Assembly (NCBI GenBank): GCA_902786855.1
Contig: CADAEH010000015.1
Coordinates: 1-59,741 of the forward strand
DNA: 59,741 bases
Reading direction: 5' to 3'
From: an uncultured Eubacteriales bacterium
GTDB taxonomy: Bacteria > Bacillota > Clostridia > Peptostreptococcales > Anaerovoracaceae
The stretch's first letter is position 1. The number at the start of each line of letters is the position of its first letter. Made by a program: the position numbers and the translations under genes. Shown here in pieces: positions 45,270-53,759 of this stretch. The notes under the pieces are model-generated. The model saw nothing but the letters and a program-made list of their open reading frames with translations. It searched no databases and was not told the DNA's origin.

Positions 45270-45866
45270 ATGCTGGCGAAAGCACATATAACGATAGGAA
45301 TGGCAGCTGCCTTCACAGCCGTAATGCCGGGCAGTGTTCCGGAAGCATTGCCTGTTATAACAGGTGCTTCACTCGGCTGTCTTATATGCGATCTTGACTG
45401 TGAAAACCCAAAAGAGAAGACTGACTCTTCGCGCTGGAGGATCGTGATGGCAGCTGTTGCGCTCGCTGCATTGCTTGAAGACCACCTTTTGGATGGAGGT
45501 ATGCTGAGATCGGTCGGGCAAAACGGCAGTTATCTGTGGCTCGCCGGAATAGCCGGACTGGTACTGACACTTACTTTTGCCAGTATTTCCAGGCACAGAG
45601 GCTTTTCACACTCATTTCTGGCGCTGGGACTTGAATCCCTGTTTCTATGGATGATATTTCCTATGACAGTCAAACCGTTTGCGATAGCTTTTATTTCCCA
45701 TCTGATGCTTGATGTGATGAACAAAAAGCGTGTGAGACTGTTTTATCCCGCGAAGAAAGGTTTTCGACTGGGCTGGTTCTATGCTGACAGGCTTGCCAAT
45801 ACAGTTTTTGGTGCAGCCGGTACCGTGTGGCTTGTTACAGCAGTGTTCCTGTGTCTCAGAAAGTGA
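45270..45866 (+). CDS. Membrane-bound metal-dependent hydrolase (YdjM-like, DUF457)
   Basis: Membrane protein of 198 residues with several spans. Conserved metal-ligand-like segments are the N-terminal KAHITIG, an internal DLDCENP, RHRGFSHS and HLMLDVMNKK. These match the YdjM/DUF457 family, whose reaction is not established. GAGGTGTG precedes ATG 45270. Confidence 0.82.
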   Translation: MLAKAHITIGMAAAFTAVMPGSVPEALPVITGASLGCLICDLDCENPKEKTDSSRWRIVMAAVALAALLEDHLLDGGMLRSVGQNGSYLWLAGIAGLVLTLTFASISRHRGFSHSFLALGLESLFLWMIFPMTVKPFAIAFISHLMLDVMNKKRVRLFYPAKKGFRLGWFYADRLANTVFGAAGTVWLVTAVFLCLRK

Positions 45867-45884
45867 TATGGCTGTCTGAACCTG

Positions 45885-47522
45885 ATGAAGAGAAGCTATA
45901 AGATAATTATTTGCTTATTAATATACGCATTGGTTTGCCTGATATGGTGCAATGCAGAGAAGAATGCGGGCAGCGATACGCATGCTGACCGTTCTTTTCA
46001 TATGACTGATCTGAATAAAGATCTGAAACGGGCAGAGACAGACGACAACTATCGAACAACATATGAGATATTCGTGTATTCATTCTGTGACTCAAATGGA
46101 GACGGTATCGGGGACCTGAACGGTATCCGGTCCAAACTGGACTACATTTCAGATCTCGGGTTTGATGCGGTCTGGCTGACCCCGGTGCATCCTTCATCCA
46201 CATATCATAAGTACGATGTGGATGATTATTACTCTATAGACCCGGCTTTCGGCACGATGGAGGACTATGAAGCTTTGATTAGGGAGTGCCACGAGAGAGG
46301 CATCTGTGTATATCTCGACCTGGTACTGAATCATACTTCAGAAGATCATGGCTGGTTCAAAGCAGCTTCAAACTACCTGCATGAGCTGCCTTCAGGCTGG
46401 GAACCGGATACCTCATACTGCAGATATTTTGACTATTACAATTTCACCAGGCAGCCCGGAGAAGGCTACACTAATCTTGAGGGCACAGAATGGTACTACG
46501 AATCGGGCTTCTGGTCGGAGATGCCTGAACTCAATCTCAGGAGCGAAGCTGTAAGAGGAGAGATACGCGATATCCTGGCGTACTGGCTGGGTAAGGGCGT
46601 TGACGGGTTCAGGCTTGACGCGGTCAGCGCATATTTTGCAGACGACACAGAATCCACGATCGAGTTCCTGCGTTTCCTGAAAGAGACAGGCTGCAGTATT
46701 GATCCGGATTGCTATTTTGCAGGAGAGGCATGGACAGACGCTGATAATATTGAGGCTCTGTATACCAGCGGGATCGACTCGCTTTTTGATTTTCCTTTCT
46801 CCGGCAGGGAAGGTATTATAGCGCAGACTGTCAGAGACAGCCGCACGGGCTATGAATTTGTAAGAGAGATGGTACAGGCTGAAGAGAAGTATGGCAGGGC
46901 CTGCCGCGGCTACATAGGTGCACCGTTCTACACAAATCATGATATGGACAGGAGCGCAGAATACTATGAGGGTGATAGCGGATCAGCTGCTAAGATGGCT
47001 TATGCCATGAGCCTTCTTATGACAGGAAATGCATTTGTTTATTATGGCGAAGAGATCGGCATGAACGGAGCCGGAAAAGATGAAAACCGGCGTGCTCCGA
47101 TGTACTGGAGTGATAACGCTGCTGATCCGGATATGTGCATTGGTCCGCCATATATGGATCAGGTGTATATGAATTATCCGCCTCTTGATGATCAGATGAA
47201 TGATGAGCTGTCGATATATCGGTGGTTCAAAGAGGTCATCCGGGTGAGAAACGCTTTTCCTGCGATCTCAAGAGGGGCGACAGAAGCTGCAGGTACCATA
47301 TCTGATGACACGACAGCTGCTTTTTTCAGAAGAAGTGAATCGGACACAGACCTGCTGATAGTTATGAATCTGAGTCTGCAGCCAGCTGAGAAGGATCTTT
47401 CGGAGATCAGCGAAGACTTGACACTGGCAGCGGTACTGGACACAGGCATGGACGGGATAGGATATCGGGACAGGATCCTCAGCATGCCGGGATATAGCAT
47501 AGCGGTATTCACTATCGAATGA
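45885..47522 (+). CDS. Secreted or anchored alpha-amylase (GH13)
   Basis: Alpha-amylase family enzyme of 545 residues. The N-terminus has a hydrophobic export/anchor segment (about 5-22) ending at C22, but the lipobox (L-I-W-C) is poor, so lipoprotein processing is uncertain. The barrel triad fits D245 (FRLDAVSAYF), E281 (AGEAWTD) and D353 (TNHDMDR). A calcium-type loop DSNGDGIGD lies early in the domain. It would act on outside starch or maltodextrin, whereas the GH13-GH77 fusion is cytoplasmic. It probably shares a transcript with the upstream gene. Confidence 0.93.
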   Translation: MKRSYKIIICLLIYALVCLIWCNAEKNAGSDTHADRSFHMTDLNKDLKRAETDDNYRTTYEIFVYSFCDSNGDGIGDLNGIRSKLDYISDLGFDAVWLTPVHPSSTYHKYDVDDYYSIDPAFGTMEDYEALIRECHERGICVYLDLVLNHTSEDHGWFKAASNYLHELPSGWEPDTSYCRYFDYYNFTRQPGEGYTNLEGTEWYYESGFWSEMPELNLRSEAVRGEIRDILAYWLGKGVDGFRLDAVSAYFADDTESTIEFLRFLKETGCSIDPDCYFAGEAWTDADNIEALYTSGIDSLFDFPFSGREGIIAQTVRDSRTGYEFVREMVQAEEKYGRACRGYIGAPFYTNHDMDRSAEYYEGDSGSAAKMAYAMSLLMTGNAFVYYGEEIGMNGAGKDENRRAPMYWSDNAADPDMCIGPPYMDQVYMNYPPLDDQMNDELSIYRWFKEVIRVRNAFPAISRGATEAAGTISDDTTAAFFRRSESDTDLLIVMNLSLQPAEKDLSEISEDLTLAAVLDTGMDGIGYRDRILSMPGYSIAVFTIE

Positions 47523-47571
47523 GGGAAATGAGTTCTGAAGAAACACAGGTATTAAAAGGAGGATCGGGATC

Positions 47572-48378
47572 ATGGGTCAGAGCAATGCAAAGGTAGGATT
47601 TATCGGATTCGGAAATATGGCGAGCGCAATATGCGACGGGCTTCTCGTTAAAGCGGCAGTGAAGCCTGAAAATATGTATGCATGTGCCAGAGATATGAGC
47701 AGGCTTAAGACAAAATGCAGCAGCAGGGGCATCAATGCCATGGGATCAGTTGGAGCAGTATGTGGAGCAGCTGACATCCTGGTGCTTGCAGTCCTTCCTC
47801 AGCAGGTCGAAGAAGTGGTGAAAAGCAACACATATGCACTGAAAGGGAAACCGATCTTCTCTGTGGCGGCCGGTATAGATTATGACAGATTTGTGAGTTA
47901 CCTCGGAGAAGGATTCAATCATATCAGCACGATCCCTAATACGCCTATAGCTGTAGGCGAGGGGATAATCGTAGCCGAGCAAAAAAACTCGCTTACTCCT
48001 GATCAGCTTGAGCTGTTTGAGGGTGTGTTCAGTAAGATCGCCAAGATCGAATACTTCAGTTCCGAACTGTTGTCACTCGGAGGTACCGGTGCCGGCTGCG
48101 CTCCCGCTTTTGCTGATGTGTTCATAGAGGCTCTTTCAGACGGTCTGGTCAAACACGGCATGACAAGGGCACAGGCTTACAGCATAGTCCCTCAGATGCT
48201 GATCGGAACGGCAACATATATGCTGAAGAGCGGCAAACATCCGGGTGAGCTGAAAGATGCAGTATGCACACCGGGCGGAACTACAATAGAAGGCATCAGT
48301 GCACTGGAGGAAAAAGGCTTCCGTAACGCACTGATCTATGCAGTCGACAAGGTCATGGAGAAAAAACACTCAATGTAG
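47572..48378 (+). CDS. proC: Pyrroline-5-carboxylate reductase
   Basis: Last enzyme of proline synthesis, 268 residues. It has the N-terminal Rossmann motif GFIGFGNMASAI, the conserved PNTPIAVGEG block and the C-terminal helix motif TPGGTTIEGISALEEKG. An AGGAGG ribosome site precedes ATG 47572. The same window encodes proline reductase, so proline made from glutamate or ornithine could also serve as electron acceptor after racemisation; this link is inferred. Confidence 0.96.
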   Translation: MGQSNAKVGFIGFGNMASAICDGLLVKAAVKPENMYACARDMSRLKTKCSSRGINAMGSVGAVCGAADILVLAVLPQQVEEVVKSNTYALKGKPIFSVAAGIDYDRFVSYLGEGFNHISTIPNTPIAVGEGIIVAEQKNSLTPDQLELFEGVFSKIAKIEYFSSELLSLGGTGAGCAPAFADVFIEALSDGLVKHGMTRAQAYSIVPQMLIGTATYMLKSGKHPGELKDAVCTPGGTTIEGISALEEKGFRNALIYAVDKVMEKKHSM

Positions 48379-48391
48379 GGATGTGAAAATT

Positions 48392-48571
48392 ATGTATAAA
48401 ATTCCTAATGATCCATATATGCTTCTGAGTTATATCAATATGATGTTAAGGGACCGATATGACTCTCTTGAAGAGTTCTGCTCGGCAAGTGATACAGATA
48501 TGGAAGCAATAAAAGAGAAGCTGAAAGCAGTTGGGTATGAATATTCTGCCGAACTGAATCAGTTCAAATAA
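48392..48571 (+). CDS. DUF4250 small protein
   Basis: Protein of 59 residues starting MYKIPNDPYMLLSYINMML and ending in a GYEYSAELNQFK-type block, the pattern of DUF4250. ATG 48392 is chosen, with GGGATG upstream; the open frame extends further back but overlaps proC. It is a soluble helical protein of unknown function, lying between proC and tex. Confidence 0.85.
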   Translation: MYKIPNDPYMLLSYINMMLRDRYDSLEEFCSASDTDMEAIKEKLKAVGYEYSAELNQFK

Positions 48572-48585
48572 CAAAAGGTAAAAAG

Positions 48586-50775
48586 ATGGAAACTGATAAC
48601 AAAATACTGAAAATAATAACGGAAGAATCAGGGATAAAGCTCTGGCAGGCTGAAGCCGTCACAGAATTGATCGACAGCGGCTGCACCATACCTTTTATTG
48701 CGCGCTACCGTAAGGAAGCTACCGGCGCAATGGACGATGAAGCCCTTAGAAATTTTGACGAACGGCTCAGATATCTGCGCAATCTTGAAGACAGAAAGAA
48801 AACGGTCCTGTCTGCCATCGAGGAGCAGGGCAAACTCACTGATGAACTGAGGGTCAGGATAGAAGATGCCTCTACCGCTGTCATGCTGGAGGACCTATAC
48901 AGACCGTATAAACCAAAAAGAAAGACACGTGCAGATATCGCCAGAGAAAAGGGCCTGCAGGGTCTTGCGGAATACCTGCTCTCCGGAGATGCAAAAGATG
49001 ATCCTGTCAGGGAGGCAGAAAAATACATTTCCGAAGAGAATGAGGTACCTGATGCTGATACCGCACTCAGGCTGGCTCAGGATATAATAGCCGGCGATAT
49101 GTCGGATAATGCTGATATCAGGGAGTGGATCAGGAAGAAGACCTTTGCGAAGGGTTTCATTAGCTGCAGCCTTGGAACAGAAGGAAAGAAGATCGCAGAG
49201 GCGGGCGAACGATCCGTATACGAGAATTATTACGAATACAGTGAAGCGGTGTCTAAAATACCCGGACACAGGGTGCTGGCTGTAAATCGCGGGGAAAAAG
49301 AAAAAGTGCTTTCAGTCTCAGTCGAAGCACCGGTAGATGATATTATAGACTACCTTGAACGCAGGATGCTGCGCAAGGTCCGGGACGTCTGCAGACCATA
49401 CACGGAAGAAGCGATCCGCGATGGATACAAAAGGCTGATCGCTCCGTCGATAGAGACTGAGATACGCAATGGTCTGACCGAAACCGCCGAAGAAGGAGCG
49501 ATAAAAGTTTTTGGCTCTAATCTTGAGCAGCTTCTGATGCAGCCCCCTGTGAAAGGAAAGACCGTACTTGGATGGGATCCGGCATTCCGTACCGGTTGCA
49601 AACTGGCTGTATGCGATCCTACAGGCAAAATACTCAAGACATCAGTGATCTATCCGACTGCTCCTCAGAACAGAGTCGCAGAAGCAGTGAAGACACTTGA
49701 AGAACTCTGTGACAGATACGATGTGGACATCATATCTGTCGGAAATGGAACAGCATCCAGAGAGTCCGAAAAAGTCATAGCAGACTTTATCCATGAGTAT
49801 GGAAAGACGAGACGCGGCAGAAACCTGCAATATGCGATAGTCAACGAAGCAGGTGCATCAGTATACTCAGCAAGCAAACTTGCTACCGAGGAATACCCTG
49901 ACCTTAATGTGGGTGAGAGAAGCTCAGCGTCGATAGCGCGAAGACTGCAGGATCCGCTGGCAGAGCTCGTTAAGATCGATCCAAAGGCTATAGGCGTCGG
50001 TCAGTATCAGCACGACATGAATCAGAAACGCCTTGGTGAAGCACTGGCTGCAGTGGTAGAAAAATGCGTAAACAGTGTAGGAGTAGACGTGAATACTGCA
50101 TCACCTTCATTGCTGGGATATGTTTCCGGTATCAGCAAGCAGATCGCTGCTAATATAGTTGCATACAGAGATGAGAATGGCAGATTCAATGAGAGAAAGG
50201 AACTGCTCAAGGTATCTAAATTAGGTCCGAAAGCCTTTGAACAATGTGCAGGTTTCCTGAGGATCATGGATGGAAAAGAGCCGCTTGACGCTACGGCGGT
50301 ACATCCTGAGAGCTACGATGCCGCAAGGGCCATACTCAAAGAGTGCGGTTTTGGCATCAATGACGTACTCGAAGGGAGAGTAACAGGTCTTGCCTCGAAA
50401 AAGGATATTGCAGACAGGCTCGGGATAGGCAAGTATACATTTGCAGATATTGCATCAGAGCTTGAGAAGCCCGGCAGAGATCCGAGGGACGAGGTCCAGA
50501 CACCGATCCTCAGGAGTGATGTGCTTGAGTTGTCTGACCTTGAACCGGGCATGGAACTGAAGGGCACAGTGCGCAATATCGTTGATTTTGGTGCTTTTGT
50601 GGATATAGGTGTACATCAGGACGGACTTGTACATATTTCTGAATTATCAGACAGATATGTCAAGCATCCGCTCGACGTGGTCAAGGTTGGAGACATAGTA
50701 AATGTCATGGTACTGTCAGTAGACGAAAAGCGCGGTAAAATATCGCTGTCAATAAGAAAGTGCAAAGGTAAATAA
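48586..50775 (+). CDS. tex: Tex family transcription accessory protein
   Basis: RNA-binding transcription accessory protein of 729 residues. It has the N-terminal Tex helical part, a YqgF-like RNase H fold (GWDPAFRTGCKLAV), a helix-hairpin-helix region (about residues 490-560) and a C-terminal S1 domain (KGTVRNIVDFGAFVDIG). All parts are in the usual order and the length is normal. An AAAAGGT ribosome site precedes ATG 48586. Confidence 0.96.
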   Translation: METDNKILKIITEESGIKLWQAEAVTELIDSGCTIPFIARYRKEATGAMDDEALRNFDERLRYLRNLEDRKKTVLSAIEEQGKLTDELRVRIEDASTAVMLEDLYRPYKPKRKTRADIAREKGLQGLAEYLLSGDAKDDPVREAEKYISEENEVPDADTALRLAQDIIAGDMSDNADIREWIRKKTFAKGFISCSLGTEGKKIAEAGERSVYENYYEYSEAVSKIPGHRVLAVNRGEKEKVLSVSVEAPVDDIIDYLERRMLRKVRDVCRPYTEEAIRDGYKRLIAPSIETEIRNGLTETAEEGAIKVFGSNLEQLLMQPPVKGKTVLGWDPAFRTGCKLAVCDPTGKILKTSVIYPTAPQNRVAEAVKTLEELCDRYDVDIISVGNGTASRESEKVIADFIHEYGKTRRGRNLQYAIVNEAGASVYSASKLATEEYPDLNVGERSSASIARRLQDPLAELVKIDPKAIGVGQYQHDMNQKRLGEALAAVVEKCVNSVGVDVNTASPSLLGYVSGISKQIAANIVAYRDENGRFNERKELLKVSKLGPKAFEQCAGFLRIMDGKEPLDATAVHPESYDAARAILKECGFGINDVLEGRVTGLASKKDIADRLGIGKYTFADIASELEKPGRDPRDEVQTPILRSDVLELSDLEPGMELKGTVRNIVDFGAFVDIGVHQDGLVHISELSDRYVKHPLDVVKVGDIVNVMVLSVDEKRGKISLSIRKCKGK

Positions 50776-50802
50776 TGCATTATAATCACCACTGATCAGC
50801 GG

Positions 50803-50816
50803 ATAGATTTATCTAT
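50803..50816. repeat. Palindrome upstream of methionine gamma-lyase gene
   Basis: ATAGAT-TT-ATCTAT is a perfect short dyad in the 99-base gap between tex and the lyase gene. It may be an operator. No clear -35/-10 pair is seen in this gap. Confidence 0.35.
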
Positions 50817-50874
50817 AAAACAGTTATCATAGGACGAAAGACCTACATCTTTTGTGATATTGAAAGGGACGTTA

Positions 50875-52062
50875 ATGAGAGAGTATAGTTTTGACACGAC
50901 AGCCATTCATGGTAATGAGGATAAGGATCAGTTCGGTTCACTGGTTACTCCGATCTACAACACATCTACATTTATTTTTGATTCAACAGCCCAGGGGGCG
51001 GCAAGATTTGCACTTGAGGAGCCGGGGTATATCTATACAAGGATAGGTAATCCGAGCTGCATCGCTGTAGAACAGAAAGTAGCAAAACTGGAAGGAGGAG
51101 AAGCTGCTATAGCGACTTCTTCAGGCATGGGCGCTATAACAGCGACCATATGGACATGCATCAACGGCGGTGAAGAGATCATAGCTGACAAGACACTGTA
51201 CGGGTGCACTTTTGAATTCTTCGAACACCACCTGAGCAGGTTCGGGGTGAAAGTCAGATTCATTGATATCAATGATGAGGATGAACTGAAATCGGCACTG
51301 AATGATAAGACTCGGATCGTATATATCGAGACACCGGTCAACCCTAACCTCAAGATAACAGATATACGTAAAACGTCTAAGATAGCACATGACTACAATC
51401 CAGAAATAAAGGTCATATGCGATAATACTTTCGCTTCTCCTTATCTGCAGAATCCTCTCAGGCTCGGTGCTGACATAGTGGTGCATTCTGCTACGAAGTA
51501 CATCAACGGACATGGGGATATCCTTGCGGGCTTTATAGTTGCCGATCAGGAGATGATCAATAAGATAAGGCTTGTCGGAATCAAGGACATGACAGGCGCT
51601 TCAATGGCAGCCAATGAGGCTTATCTGGTAGAAAGAGGACTCAAGACTCTTGGGATACGCATGGAAAAACACTGCAAGAGCGCGCAGAAGGTCGCAGAAT
51701 TCCTGGCGAAAAGCGACAAAATAGAAAAGGTATTCTATCCGGGGCTGCCGGAGCATGAAGGTCATGAGCTGGCGATGGAGCAGATGAACGGGCTCGGTGG
51801 AGGCATGATAAGCTTCATCGTAAAGGGAGGCAGAGAAAACGCTGCTAAAGTGACTGACGGTGTGAGACTTGCTACGCTGACCGTGTCACTCGGAGCTCCT
51901 GAAACCCTGATAGAGCATCCGGCTTCCATGACGCATTCTCCGTATACAGAAGAAGAGCTTGAAGCAGCGAACATATCTCCGGGACTTATCAGACTGTCGA
52001 TAGGACTTGAGGATGCAGACGATATTATAAATGATCTGAGCCAGGCTCTTGATCTCGTTTAG
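50875..52062 (+). CDS. megL: Methionine gamma-lyase
   Basis: PLP enzyme of the cystathionine gamma-synthase family, 395 residues. The PLP lysine is K208 in HSATKYINGHGD. C111 in LYGCTFEFF matches the cysteine that marks methionine gamma-lyases rather than cystathionine enzymes. It should cleave methionine to methanethiol, ammonia and 2-oxobutyrate. ATG 50875 is preferred (AAAGGGAC upstream) over the in-frame codon at 50854. A terminator follows. Cystathionine gamma-lyase activity cannot be excluded. Confidence 0.85.
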   Translation: MREYSFDTTAIHGNEDKDQFGSLVTPIYNTSTFIFDSTAQGAARFALEEPGYIYTRIGNPSCIAVEQKVAKLEGGEAAIATSSGMGAITATIWTCINGGEEIIADKTLYGCTFEFFEHHLSRFGVKVRFIDINDEDELKSALNDKTRIVYIETPVNPNLKITDIRKTSKIAHDYNPEIKVICDNTFASPYLQNPLRLGADIVVHSATKYINGHGDILAGFIVADQEMINKIRLVGIKDMTGASMAANEAYLVERGLKTLGIRMEKHCKSAQKVAEFLAKSDKIEKVFYPGLPEHEGHELAMEQMNGLGGGMISFIVKGGRENAAKVTDGVRLATLTVSLGAPETLIEHPASMTHSPYTEEELEAANISPGLIRLSIGLEDADDIINDLSQALDLV

Positions 52063-52081
52063 AAAAACGCAAGAAAAGAAG

Positions 52082-52109
52082 GGTGCCGCATTGTGACGGC
52101 ATCCTTTTC
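52082..52109 (+). terminator. Terminator after megL
   Basis: GGTGCCG (52082-52088) pairs with CGGCATCC (52098-52105), allowing one G-T pair, and is followed by TTTT. Confidence 0.75.
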
Positions 52110-52137
52110 CTGTCTGTGCCGGTCTGAACTGGAAAAT

Positions 52138-52974
52138 CTATTTCCGGACGTTATTTGTTTCTGAAAAAATTCTCAGGTACTTCTTGGGAACTTTTACTTT
52201 CTTATACTTATAGGTATACATACTTGTGTATGTGCTGGTGCTGCCATCAGCTAACTTATCTGTGTAAGTTACAATTGCTTTTTTAACATTATTGTTTTTA
52301 TCATATGTATATACATATGATTCTGTTGTGACCACCGTTCCGGATCCATCACTGTTTTGCCAGGAATAAGTGCTTATCATCTGTGTCGGATTCCCTTTAT
52401 CGTCATACTTGAAAGAATAAGAGTTAGTGTAGGATTCACCGATGAATTTACCGGAATCGAATATCAGATCACCTTTTTTATTAAAGGTCATATCATAGAC
52501 AGAAGTTTTGTCGGCACTTATGTAGCGCTGTGCCTTTTTCCTGCCGTTCTTGTAATAAGTAAGCCTGGCCTTTCCCAGCAGTTTTTTGTTCTTGCCGTAT
52601 TCAGATGCTTTTACCGCCAGACCTTTTTTATTGTACTTATACTTATATGTTCTGATATCTGCCGGTTTCTTTCCTTTCGATTCATAATATCTGATTTTAG
52701 TGACATATCCCTTTCTATTATAGGAATAAACCTCCTTAGATCCCGCTGCATCAGTAATGCTCTTCTGAAGACCATTCTTATAATATGTGTACGTCTCTGT
52801 CTCGTTTACCAATTTACCATTCCCATTTTTCGCAGTAACGGTACACGAAGTCACAACATATTTTGTCTTTCTGGATGCTGCATCCGCTTCATGTGTAAAT
52901 GCTGCAAATGGAACAGCAATCGCAAGTGCAAACGTGAGCGCCAACGCCGTTATGCGTTTTGTATATTTCTTCAT
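52138..52974 (-). CDS. Secreted protein with YD/RHS-like tyrosine-rich repeats
   Basis: Protein of 278 residues on the minus strand. A signal peptide (about 1-33, ending ADAAS) precedes a body rich in Tyr and Lys, with repeating beta-strand-like units such as YTYYKNGLQK, YSYNRKGYVTK, YKYNKKGLAVK and YTYDKNNNVKK. These resemble RHS/YD repeats. A strong AGGAGGTG ribosome site precedes the start. The coding bases are AT-richer than the neighbouring genes, hinting at a different origin. No enzymatic motif is seen; a surface structural or adhesive role is only a guess. Confidence 0.75.
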   Translation of the reverse strand: MKKYTKRITALALTFALAIAVPFAAFTHEADAASRKTKYVVTSCTVTAKNGNGKLVNETETYTYYKNGLQKSITDAAGSKEVYSYNRKGYVTKIRYYESKGKKPADIRTYKYKYNKKGLAVKASEYGKNKKLLGKARLTYYKNGRKKAQRYISADKTSVYDMTFNKKGDLIFDSGKFIGESYTNSYSFKYDDKGNPTQMISTYSWQNSDGSGTVVTTESYVYTYDKNNNVKKAIVTYTDKLADGSTSTYTSMYTYKYKKVKVPKKYLRIFSETNNVRK

Positions 52975-53014
52975 ATAGCACCTCCTCCCTGAGAGTCTTC
53001 AGCGCTTCTTTTTT

Positions 53015-53043
53015 ATTATAAAGTGACTTCGGCTATGCTTCAA
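53015..53043 (-). promoter_or_regulatory. Sigma-A promoter for the secreted protein gene
   Basis: On the minus strand TTGAAG (53043-53038), 17-base spacer, TATAAT (53020-53015). The start would be near 53008. Confidence 0.8.
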
Positions 53044-53110
53044 TGTTTTTACACGGAACGATCTTAATTAATACAAAGGAGGCTGTAACCGCGTCAATTG
53101 ATGTACGAGC

Positions 53111-53150
53111 AAAAAAGAACACCTTGGACCGTGTTAATACCAAGGTGTTC
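53111..53150 (-). terminator. Terminator of tRNA-Arg gene
   Basis: An 11-bp stem, GAACACCTTGG with CCAAGGTGTTC (53117-53127 and 53140-53150). On the minus strand it is followed by TTTTTT. Confidence 0.9.
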
Positions 53151-53165
53151 ACCCATTTTGTTAAA

Positions 53166-53241
53166 TGGTGCGCGCGGAGGGATTCGAACCCGCGACCTAC
53201 TGATTCGTAGTCAGCCACTCTATCCACTGAGCTACGCGCGC
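53166..53241 (-). tRNA. tRNA-Arg (ACG)
   Basis: Minus-strand cloverleaf with acceptor stem GCGCGCG/CGCGCGC, D arm GCTCAGTGGATAGAGT, anticodon loop CTACGAA (anticodon ACG) and TTCGAAT T loop. The CCA end is encoded (53168-53166). The T stem (GCGGG / CCCTC) has one C-T mismatch at the second pair. Confidence 0.95.
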
Positions 53242-53263
53242 ATATTCTGTTTGCGACTTCACA

Positions 53264-53292
53264 ATGATACAACAGTGCGGGAAAAAAGTCAA
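53264..53292 (-). promoter_or_regulatory. Promoter of tRNA-Arg gene
   Basis: On the minus strand TTGACT (53292-53287), 17-base spacer, TATCAT (53269-53264). Confidence 0.85.
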
Positions 53293-53328
53293 CGGGTTGT
53301 AATATTAAGCTGAAAAAAGGCTGTAAAA

Positions 53329-53339
53329 TGTGATATCAT
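53329..53339 (+). promoter_or_regulatory. Extended -10 promoter for the ABM-like gene
   Basis: TGTGA followed by TATCAT (53334-53339) is a good extended -10. The -35 (TGAAAA near 53311) is weak. Confidence 0.5.
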
Positions 53340-53386
53340 TTCAGCATATAAGGGTAAAATCCGCGGAAATTATGAAAGGGGATAAT

Positions 53387-53683
53387 ATGCTGGTAATCAA
53401 TGTAATCTTTAAAATCAAAAATGGTTCGAGAGAGGACTTTCTCAAAATAGTCAGAGAAGAAGGCATAGATGTTGCATCGCGCAATGAAGAAGGCAATTAC
53501 AGATATGACTTCTTTTTTTCCATGGAAGATCCTGAAGACATTTTCCTCCTGGAGTTCTGGAAGGACCAGGATGCTCACAGCTTCCACAGAACGCTCCCTC
53601 ATTATGCAAGGCTTGATGAGATCAAAGAAGAGTTTGGTGTGGAGGCAGACGTAAGAAAGTACTTTACTGATGAAGAAGCATAG
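53387..53683 (+). CDS. Antibiotic biosynthesis monooxygenase (ABM)-like protein
   Basis: Protein of 98 residues of the YgiN/ABM dimeric alpha-beta barrel type, with the pattern VIFKIKNGSREDF, EGNYRYDFFFSMEDP and LEFWKDQDAHSFHR. It probably acts on small quinone-like compounds or in oxidant defence; no cofactor motif is needed in this family. ATG 53387 lies 8 bases after GAAAGGGG; ATG 53372 is an alternative start. A strong bidirectional terminator follows. Confidence 0.85.
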   Translation: MLVINVIFKIKNGSREDFLKIVREEGIDVASRNEEGNYRYDFFFSMEDPEDIFLLEFWKDQDAHSFHRTLPHYARLDEIKEEFGVEADVRKYFTDEEA

Positions 53684-53710
53684 CTGACTGTTTCCGAATA
53701 AAGCATGCTA

Positions 53711-53735
53711 AAAGGCCGGCTTGCAGCCGGCCTTT
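53711..53735. terminator. Bidirectional terminator between ABM gene and prdF
   Basis: AAAGGCCGGC (53711-53720) and GCCGGCCTTT (53726-53735) form a perfect 10-bp stem with A and T at its ends. It serves two genes that converge here. Confidence 0.85.
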
Positions 53736-53759
53736 GTAGTGAATGTGAATTCAGAGGAA

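Noticed and set aside
50776-50874. Possible SAM or S-box riboswitch before methionine gamma-lyase
   Set aside because: The gap is only 99 bases and has none of the conserved S-box segments or a terminator.
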